Source: Candidatus Poseidoniales archaeon
GTDB taxonomy: Archaea > Thermoplasmatota > Poseidoniia > Poseidoniales > Poseidoniaceae
DNA: 12,066 bases
Direction: 5' to 3'
Assembly: GCA_003602535.1 (NCBI GenBank)
Contig: QQSA01000025.1
Location: 1 to 12,066 of the forward strand
Both the position numbers and the translations under genes were made by a program. Of the stretch, positions 7,271-12,066 are shown piece by piece. Positions within the stretch are counted from its first letter, which is position 1; every line of letters begins with the position of its first letter. Below the pieces are notes generated by a model. The model saw only the letters and a list, made by a program, of their open reading frames with translations, had not been told where the DNA came from and did no database searches.

Positions 7271-7816
7271 ATGGGACTCGTAATTGCAGTTAGTGGATTG
7301 CCTGCTGCAGGCAAAGGTGAGTTCGCTGCAATCTTAGAATCGAACGGCATCCCAGTTCGTTCAATGGGTGATATGGTCAGAGCCGAAGTTCGGGCAAGAG
7401 GAATACCTGAGGCTCCACAAGTATTCGGAGAAATCGCTACTCAATTAAGAGCCGAATATGGGGATGATGTATTAGCTCATCGACTGACCAAAGCAGTAGA
7501 TGATTTACTGGAAGAAAATCCAATTGTTCTAATCGAAGGATTGAGGGGTACAGCTGAAAGAGTTGTATTTCAGAACCATTGGGAGGGTAATTTCCTAGTT
7601 GTTGCAATTACCGCATCTAAGCAATTGAGATTCGAGAGGGTCCAATCACGAGCCCGTTCTGAAGATGGAGATTTATCCGATCTTGAGAAAAGAGATGCCA
7701 GGGAGACCGGTTGGGGACTTGATGTAATCATTTCAGAAGCCGATATTACATTTGCAAACGAATCCAATATCGAAGATTTAGATTCTAGAGTCACGGCTTG
7801 GCTGAATACTCTGTGA
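7271..7816 (+). CDS. UPF0200 P-loop kinase-like protein
   Basis: P-loop protein (181 aa) of the archaeal UPF0200 type, related to adenylate, dephospho-CoA and cytidylate kinases; the true substrate of the family is, to my knowledge, not settled. Motifs: Walker A GLPAAGKGE (9-17), the substrate-side MGDMVRAEVRARG (32-44), a Walker B-like strand ending VLIEGLRG (86-93), and a lid-like Arg-rich segment RVQSRARSEDGD (123-134). A nucleotide or cofactor phosphotransferase is likely. It begins 18 bp after the permease stop, so it may belong to the same transcript, but has no ribosome binding site. Its stop codon lies inside the first arm of a GC-rich hairpin that separates it from the pilus-like module. 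Confidence 0.83.
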   Translation: MGLVIAVSGLPAAGKGEFAAILESNGIPVRSMGDMVRAEVRARGIPEAPQVFGEIATQLRAEYGDDVLAHRLTKAVDDLLEENPIVLIEGLRGTAERVVFQNHWEGNFLVVAITASKQLRFERVQSRARSEDGDLSDLEKRDARETGWGLDVIISEADITFANESNIEDLDSRVTAWLNTL

Positions 7817-7838
7817 GAGGGCCCGTAGGGCCCCTCAC
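7813..7838 (+). terminator. GC-rich hairpin at end of UPF0200 gene
   Basis: Arms GTGAG-(A)-GGGCCC (7813-7824) and GGGCCC-CTCAC (7828-7838) form an 11-bp stem with one bulged A and a GTA loop. It is by far the most GC-rich spot in this AT-rich window. The stop codon of the UPF0200 gene (7814-7816) is in the left arm. There is no T-run after it on either strand, so it is not a standard archaeal T-rich terminator. It may define an mRNA 3' end, protect the upstream message, or mark the boundary before the FlaI-like gene. The structure is seen; the role is inferred. Confidence 0.45.
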
Positions 7839-7896
7839 AATGGCGAAAGGTCATAACCGAGGGTAACCGTGTCTTGGGTGTCAGGGGGTTCTACGT

Positions 7897-9420
7897 ATGG
7901 CAAGAAAGAGTGGTGGTGGCCAAAAGAGGCAGCGCAACCAACAAAGAGCAATGTATGATGAACTTGACAAATATCCGGTCATGCCTCCGCATGCTTTCGC
8001 TCGAATTGTTCGTGATAAAAGGACACTGAACATCATTTACCAAATTATTGAACCACCTTTGAATAAGAAAGAACAAGAGTGGAGAGATGAGTTGTTGGAT
8101 ATTTTTATCCGCTCCCTAACAGCAAATATCGAAGAGATAGACGCTAATCCTACTGCTTATCTTCGAACAGCGATGGATAAAGTGATCAAAGCATACGGCA
8201 TGAAGATCAACAAAAAGTCAAAATCAAAACTATTCTATTACCTAAGAAGAGATCTAGTTGGATATGGAAAGATGGATGTTTTGATGAATGATGCTAACGT
8301 GGAAGACGTGTCACTGGATGGCACTAACGTTCCAATTTTCGCTTATCATCGCAAGTTCGAATCAGTTGAAACAACCTGTGTCTGGGAGACTGATGATGAG
8401 TTGGAATCCTATGTTATCAAGTTGGCACAACGTTGTGGTAAACACATCTCTGTAGCGGACCCATTACTCGATGCTACATTGATGGATGGTTCTCGAATTG
8501 TAATGAAATTGGGCCGCGAAGTTTCAACACGTGGTTCCGCATTCTGTATTCGAAGATTCAAAGACGATCCGTTCTCTCCTTGTGATATCATTGCTTTCAG
8601 AACACTTTCATCATTGATGGGCGCATATCTCTGGGTCGCATTCCAAAATGAAGTTCCGATGCTATTCGTAGGAGGTACTGCATCTGGAAAGACGACCACT
8701 CTGAATGCAATGTGTATCTTTATCCCTTGGCAGATGAAGATTGTCAGTATTGAATCGACTCGTGAAGTAAACATCCCTCAACCGAATTGGGTTCCTGGTT
8801 TAACAAGACAAGGATTCGGTGGAGAATCCAACGAAGGAGAAATTGGAGAATTCGAGTTGCTAAAGGCTGCTCTCCGTGAACGACCAGAATACATTATCGT
8901 GGGTGAAATTCGTGGTGCTGAAGCATATGTTCTATTCCAGGCTATGGCTACAGGACACTGTGCTTATTCAACAGTGCACGCGGATTCTGTTCCATCATTA
9001 GTTCACAGATTAGAGAACAAACCGATTGATATTCCTCGTGTTCTTCTCCCTGCTTTAGAAGCATGTGTAATTCAGATCCAGACACGTATCAATGGACGAC
9101 GTGTTCGAAGAAGTAAACAGATTGTTGAAATTGTAGGTATCGATCCAAACTCATTGGAAGTAATTACTAACGAAGTATTCCGTTGGAATGTTGCAAATGA
9201 TGATTTCATATTCTCAGGTAAATCATACGTTCTTGAGAAAATCATGGTCAAGATAAATTACAGTCAGGACGAAATGAGAAGGGAACTTCGAACCAGAAAG
9301 AGGATTCTTGAGTGGATGGTATTGAATGATATCAGAAAGGCGGATCAGGTTAGCCAGATTATCACAGAATATTACGTGAGACCACATGAAATCCTAGCGC
9401 GTGTTGATGGTCTCCGTTGA
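7897..9420 (+). CDS. FlaI/ArlI-like type IV pilus/archaellum ATPase
   Basis: Hexameric secretion-superfamily ATPase (507 aa) that powers subunit assembly from the cytoplasmic face of the membrane. After a basic tail and an N-terminal domain (to about 235), the catalytic core has Walker A VGGTASGKTTTLNA (258-271), Asp-box region VSIESTREVNIP (283-294), Walker B YIIVGEIRG (332-340) and His box GHCAYSTVHADS (353-364). The TASGKTTTLNA and AYVLFQAMATGH segments are characteristic of the archaeal FlaI group rather than bacterial TadA/CpaF. The Asp box reads Glu-Ser-Thr instead of the usual Glu-Asp-Thr: the Glu is kept but the Asp is lost. No FlaH lies upstream, as it does in typical archaellum operons; the neighbour is a UPF0200 gene. 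So it may drive an archaellum, a pilus or a Tad-like system. No GAGGTG-type site precedes the ATG. Confidence 0.9.
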   Translation: MARKSGGGQKRQRNQQRAMYDELDKYPVMPPHAFARIVRDKRTLNIIYQIIEPPLNKKEQEWRDELLDIFIRSLTANIEEIDANPTAYLRTAMDKVIKAYGMKINKKSKSKLFYYLRRDLVGYGKMDVLMNDANVEDVSLDGTNVPIFAYHRKFESVETTCVWETDDELESYVIKLAQRCGKHISVADPLLDATLMDGSRIVMKLGREVSTRGSAFCIRRFKDDPFSPCDIIAFRTLSSLMGAYLWVAFQNEVPMLFVGGTASGKTTTLNAMCIFIPWQMKIVSIESTREVNIPQPNWVPGLTRQGFGGESNEGEIGEFELLKAALRERPEYIIVGEIRGAEAYVLFQAMATGHCAYSTVHADSVPSLVHRLENKPIDIPRVLLPALEACVIQIQTRINGRRVRRSKQIVEIVGIDPNSLEVITNEVFRWNVANDDFIFSGKSYVLEKIMVKINYSQDEMRRELRTRKRILEWMVLNDIRKADQVSQIITEYYVRPHEILARVDGLR

Positions 9421-9423
9421 ATA

Positions 9424-9433
9424 CTATTTATGG
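9424..9433 (+). promoter_or_regulatory. Possible internal TATA box before first platform gene
   Basis: CTATTTATGG lies in the 32-bp gap after the ATPase gene and is centred about 25 nt before the ATG at 9453, the normal archaeal TATA-to-start distance for a leaderless mRNA. The same start also has a ribosome binding site, so read-through from upstream is equally possible. Confidence 0.25.
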
Positions 9434-9439
9434 AATATT

Positions 9440-9446
9440 GGAGGTG
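9440..9446 (+). promoter_or_regulatory. Ribosome binding site of first platform gene
   Basis: GGAGGTG, 6 nt before the ATG at 9453, supports this start and translation from a longer message that begins upstream. Confidence 0.7.
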
Positions 9447-9452
9447 TGTTGA

Positions 9453-10472
9453 ATGGAATTAACTGCTTGGCAAAAGATTTGTCACAGAATTCTAGGCAAG
9501 GCTTTCAAGAAAAAAGCCCGTAAGGATAAGGTTCTTTCAGATGATTTAGTCAAAGGAAATATTCCTATAATGCCCGAAGTTTACCTTGCTCAATTATTTG
9601 TCACTACAGTTGCAGTCACAATAATTTGTGGAATGATTCTAGCTGCAATTTTTATGCCAGAAATCGGTTTGATTGATTGGTATGAATCTAGGCCTGACGA
9701 ATCATATGCTCTAGCATGTTTCGAGTGGGAATACTGGAACCCAGATCTTGTCGATGAAACTCTAGAGAGTAGAGGATGCCCATACTTCCAATACATGGAA
9801 TTCCCATTATTTGCTAAGATTTTGATTCCTATTGTGTTAGGAGGTGTTGTACCTATTGGAACCTACAAGTATCTGAAAGGTACTGCTGCACGATCAGCCA
9901 AATTACGAGGAGTCGCACTTGAGAAGTATCTTCCTTATGCTGCATCTTACACAGCAGCAATGGCAGCAGCCAATGCTACACCTCACAAAATTTTCAAATC
10001 ACTTGCTTTGAATGGAGATATTTATGGTGAGATAGCATATGATTCAGCGATGATTTATCGGGATGTTTCCTTACTTGGATACGATTTACTAACCGCGATG
10101 AAGATGGCAGTAGATAGAGCAGCATCACCTTGGATGACAGAATTCTTCCAAGGAATGGTTGGTACATTGACAGCAGGAGGTTCGTTAAAGCTCTACTTCC
10201 TAAATCGTGCAGAACATTACATGCGTGAGAACCGAACTAGATTGCATGAGTTCCTTGAGTCATTAGCAATGTTAGCGGAATCATATGTTGTTGTTGCAGT
10301 TGCTATGCCACTGTTCCTGATCGTTATGCTGGTCATTATGTTCTGGGTTAGTGGTGCTGGTGCTCAAATGGAAGAGGGTACTCTCTATCTTGTTGTTATG
10401 TTGGTATTACCGATGATACATGCCATGTTTGCATTCATTGTATGGTCGTCAAGTCAAGAGCAAGAAATGTGA
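9453..10472 (+). CDS. FlaJ-like platform protein, N-terminal-half type
   Basis: Inner-membrane platform protein (339 aa) with one T2SSF domain; it should sit under the growing filament and contact the ATPase. Order: basic cytoplasmic N-terminus (to about 40), helix 1 (about 43-67), an extracytoplasmic loop (about 68-116) with Cys89 and Cys109 and many aromatic and acidic residues, helix 2 (about 120-141), the cytoplasmic T2SSF domain (about 155-270, with LPYAASYTAAMA and a GGSL turn), helix 3 (about 278-300) and helix 4 (about 308-333). The domain resembles the first half of archaeal FlaJ, which is usually a single chain of about 550 residues. Here the gene stops after that half and a second gene supplies the other. 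It lies 32 bp after the ATPase gene and 15 bp before the second platform gene. Confidence 0.87.
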   Translation: MELTAWQKICHRILGKAFKKKARKDKVLSDDLVKGNIPIMPEVYLAQLFVTTVAVTIICGMILAAIFMPEIGLIDWYESRPDESYALACFEWEYWNPDLVDETLESRGCPYFQYMEFPLFAKILIPIVLGGVVPIGTYKYLKGTAARSAKLRGVALEKYLPYAASYTAAMAAANATPHKIFKSLALNGDIYGEIAYDSAMIYRDVSLLGYDLLTAMKMAVDRAASPWMTEFFQGMVGTLTAGGSLKLYFLNRAEHYMRENRTRLHEFLESLAMLAESYVVVAVAMPLFLIVMLVIMFWVSGAGAQMEEGTLYLVVMLVLPMIHAMFAFIVWSSSQEQEM

Positions 10473-10474
10473 TT

Positions 10475-10483
10475 AGGAGGTGA
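10475..10483 (+). promoter_or_regulatory. Ribosome binding site deciding a TTG start
   Basis: AGGAGGTGA lies 4 nt before the TTG at 10488. The match to the 16S 3' end is strong and no ATG or GTG is available nearby in frame before helix 1, so TTG is accepted as the start of the second platform gene. Confidence 0.8.
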
Positions 10484-10487
10484 GAAT

Positions 10488-11999
10488 TTGGCACGTAAAA
10501 AAGAGAAAATAATTGTCAAACTCGATTTACCTAAGGACGATACTACTCTCACAAAGTTGTATGCAATTCTCGCAGTCAGTATTTTCATGGGACTGGCTTG
10601 TTTTGCCTTCTGGATTACAAATTCCCACTTTACTACTGCTCCAAACGGTCAACCTCTATTCGTAAATACGGTTTGTAAGTATGATCCAAATTATATTCCA
10701 ACCTATGCTGACAACGAATCCTGTTCAATTCTCAAAGATGAGCCTGACACTTTGGTCATGACTCCTGAGGAGGATTGGGCTGAGTTTTACTCGTTGGGTC
10801 AAATGTTTAATGTTCCAGGTATGGATGAAAACGTAACCGACGCAGGGCCTCCTCAACCATTGACAGCGACATGTTCTGTTAGTACCGCAGTTCCTTCAGA
10901 TTATTCATTTATCATTAACAACCCTGATGGTGAAGAGTTAGCTAGATATTCCGGGAATTCTAAGTCGCAAAATGACGATTGTGAAATCTTCATTCCAAAT
11001 ATGTACCAAGGTGAAATGTATCAACTTATCATTACATCAGATGAAGTTGTTCAAGAAGCATCTTATCGCTTAGAAATGGATTATTACGATGGAATACCTG
11101 AAAATATGAACAATAAATCACAATGGATTGGTCCAGAAGTTGAGTTAGGTGGATTCTCTCTTAGGCCAACCATCTTCCTCAACTTCTTCGGCTTAGGATT
11201 CTTCATTACATTTTGGCCGGCTTCATTTTACTGGGATAGAGTGAAAGAAAAGACAAACAGGATGGAAGAGAAATTCCCTGATTTCTTGAGAGATCTTGCA
11301 GAATATTGGAAGGGTGGTTTGTCGATGACAGTGGCAGTTCAGACGCTGGCGACGAGTGAATACGGTGCCCTGAATCACGAAGTTAAGAAGATGAGTGATC
11401 AATTATCCTGGGGTGTAGCTTTCGGTGATGTTATCGAAATGTTTGCTGTTAGAGTTGGAACTCCATTGGTAATGCGTGCGATTTCTTTGATATCAGAAGC
11501 TAATCGTGCCGGAGGTAAAATTTCTGACATTCTAGTTACTGCTGCAAACGATAGCCGTGAAATTAAATTCTTGGAAGGAGAGAGAAAACGTTCGATTTCG
11601 TCTTATATCTCTGTTATTTGGACCTCTTACGGTGTTTTCTTAGGGGTAATTGTTGTTCTTGCTAAGGTTTTCATTCCTGCTATTGCTGGTTCGAATTCAG
11701 AGCCTAGCGACGATGGAGATGCAGGAGGGGGACAACAACTTGGTAACATGGTTATTCGAAATATCGAACCGTTGTTCTTCTTGACCATTTTCTATTACGG
11801 GGTAACAATGCAGGCATTAGGAAATGGATCGATGGCTGGATTAATGGCAAATGGTCGATTTACAAGTGGAATGAAGCATTCTGGATTAATGATCATAATG
11901 GCAATGCTATGTTTCAATCTAATCGTGTTCTCGCCTGATTTGATTGGCATCACTACTTTACCTGCATTGAAACCAGCAGCTGGCACGTTCTCGCCTTGA
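10488..11999 (+). CDS. FlaJ-like platform protein, C-terminal-half type, with exodomain
   Basis: Second platform subunit (503 aa), matching the second half of archaeal FlaJ. Order: basic N-terminus, helix 1 (about 24-45), an extracytoplasmic domain of about 175 residues (46-222), helix 2 (about 226-248), T2SSF domain (about 260-370, with EKFPDFLRDLAEYWKGG and EANRAGGKISDIL), helix 3 (about 372-398), a Gly/Asp-rich outer loop (about 401-420), helix 4 (about 429-448), the family segment GLMANGRFTSGMKHSG (451-466) and helix 5 (about 467-485). The exodomain holds Cys63, Cys79, Cys129 and Cys165, enough for two disulphides, and its second part alternates short strands like a beta-sandwich. Typical FlaJ proteins lack a domain of this size here. 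It starts at TTG with a strong ribosome binding site, 15 bp after the first platform gene. Confidence 0.87.
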   Translation: MARKKEKIIVKLDLPKDDTTLTKLYAILAVSIFMGLACFAFWITNSHFTTAPNGQPLFVNTVCKYDPNYIPTYADNESCSILKDEPDTLVMTPEEDWAEFYSLGQMFNVPGMDENVTDAGPPQPLTATCSVSTAVPSDYSFIINNPDGEELARYSGNSKSQNDDCEIFIPNMYQGEMYQLIITSDEVVQEASYRLEMDYYDGIPENMNNKSQWIGPEVELGGFSLRPTIFLNFFGLGFFITFWPASFYWDRVKEKTNRMEEKFPDFLRDLAEYWKGGLSMTVAVQTLATSEYGALNHEVKKMSDQLSWGVAFGDVIEMFAVRVGTPLVMRAISLISEANRAGGKISDILVTAANDSREIKFLEGERKRSISSYISVIWTSYGVFLGVIVVLAKVFIPAIAGSNSEPSDDGDAGGGQQLGNMVIRNIEPLFFLTIFYYGVTMQALGNGSMAGLMANGRFTSGMKHSGLMIIMAMLCFNLIVFSPDLIGITTLPALKPAAGTFSP

Positions 12000-12004
12000 G
12001 GTGA
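11998..12004 (+). promoter_or_regulatory. Ribosome binding site deciding start at 12010
   Basis: GAGGTGA overlaps the stop codon of the second platform gene and lies 5 nt before a GTG at 12010. An ATG at 12005 is too close, and its frame stops after 13 codons (TAG at 12044), so GTG is preferred. Confidence 0.65.
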
Positions 12005-12009
12005 ATGAT

Positions 12010-12066
12010 GTGCAGAGTGATGAAAATGCCCAAATTCACATTCTAGAAATGTTGACATTGTTTTGG
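12010..12066 (+). CDS. Next gene of the pilus-like module (partial, 5' end)
   Basis: From the GTG at 12010 the frame reads MQSDENAQIHILEMLTLFW and runs open to the window edge, 19 codons. It starts 10 bp after the second platform gene, with GAGGTGA 5 nt ahead, the same arrangement as at 2993. A short polar N-terminus followed by a turn to hydrophobic residues could be the start of a membrane helix, as in small pilin-like or FlaF/FlaG-like proteins, but too little is visible to assign it. Confidence 0.5.
   Translation, partial: MQSDENAQIHILEMLTLFW

Noticed and set aside
7817..7896. A tRNA or small RNA gene in the 80-bp gap before the FlaI-like gene
   Set aside because: There is no T-loop consensus, no acceptor pairing across the gap and no anticodon arm; only the hairpin at the UPF0200 stop codon is convincing.
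12005..12046. Small gene from the ATG at 12005
   Set aside because: It stops after 13 codons and lies directly against the ribosome binding site; the GTG at 12010 has better spacing and stays open.
1..12066. CRISPR array, insertion sequence, phage or defence system
   Set aside because: No regularly spaced repeats, terminal inverted repeats, transposase, integrase or defence-type domains were seen; the gene content is mostly housekeeping plus a pilus-like module.

Overview
The window looks like chromosomal DNA of an archaeon, most likely an uncultured marine euryarchaeon of the Poseidoniales (Marine Group II) type or a relative in Thermoplasmatota. The archaeal signs are a free-standing Bud32 kinase, a UPF0200-type P-loop kinase, an archaellum-type ATPase (FlaI/ArlI-like) followed by FlaJ-like membrane platform proteins, and GGAGGTGA-type ribosome binding sites matching the archaeal 16S 3' end. 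The DNA is AT-rich and very compact: gaps are 10-80 bp, two convergent genes abut with no gap and another convergent pair overlaps. The Marine Group II placement rests on gene content and style, not on a search.

Layout. 1-706 (minus): Bud32 of the KEOPS tRNA-modification complex, with a possible next gene starting at the window edge. 770-1900 (plus): quinolinate synthase NadA, of a long bacterial-like form, with a dyad just ahead of its start. 1890-2243 (minus): fluoride channel FluC/CrcB, GTG start, overlapping the nadA end. 2309-2953 (plus): XTP/dITP pyrophosphatase (RdgB/HAM1). 2993-3874 (plus): an unrecognised two-helix membrane protein with a long acidic tail. 3875-4699 (minus): enoyl-CoA hydratase-type crotonase. 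4773-7252 (plus): a two-gene ABC-2 type transporter. 7271-7816 (plus): UPF0200 nucleotide-kinase-like protein, ending in a GC-rich hairpin. 7897-11999 (plus): a type IV pilus/archaellum-like assembly module of one ATPase and two separate platform proteins. 12010 to the edge: start of the next gene in that module.

The first eight genes are a mosaic of housekeeping functions (tRNA t6A synthesis, NAD synthesis, fluoride export, nucleotide-pool cleaning, fatty-acid metabolism, efflux) with frequent strand switches. The last three complete genes and the partial fourth are one transcriptional block: the ATPase powers assembly, and the two platform proteins each supply one T2SSF cytoplasmic domain. 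A single archaeal FlaJ normally carries this role. Both platform proteins also carry extracytoplasmic, cysteine-paired segments between their first two membrane helices, and this is the most unusual thing in the window.

Start signals split into two classes. Most genes that open a transcript (bud32, nadA, fluC, rdgB, the ABC ATPase, FlaI-like) have no Shine-Dalgarno sequence, as expected for leaderless mRNAs. Genes inside a transcript (the 2993 protein, both platform genes, the 12010 gene) have strong GGAGGTGA-like sites. The crotonase is the exception: it appears to be a first gene but has a strong site. No rRNA, tRNA, CRISPR array, insertion sequence or phage gene was seen.
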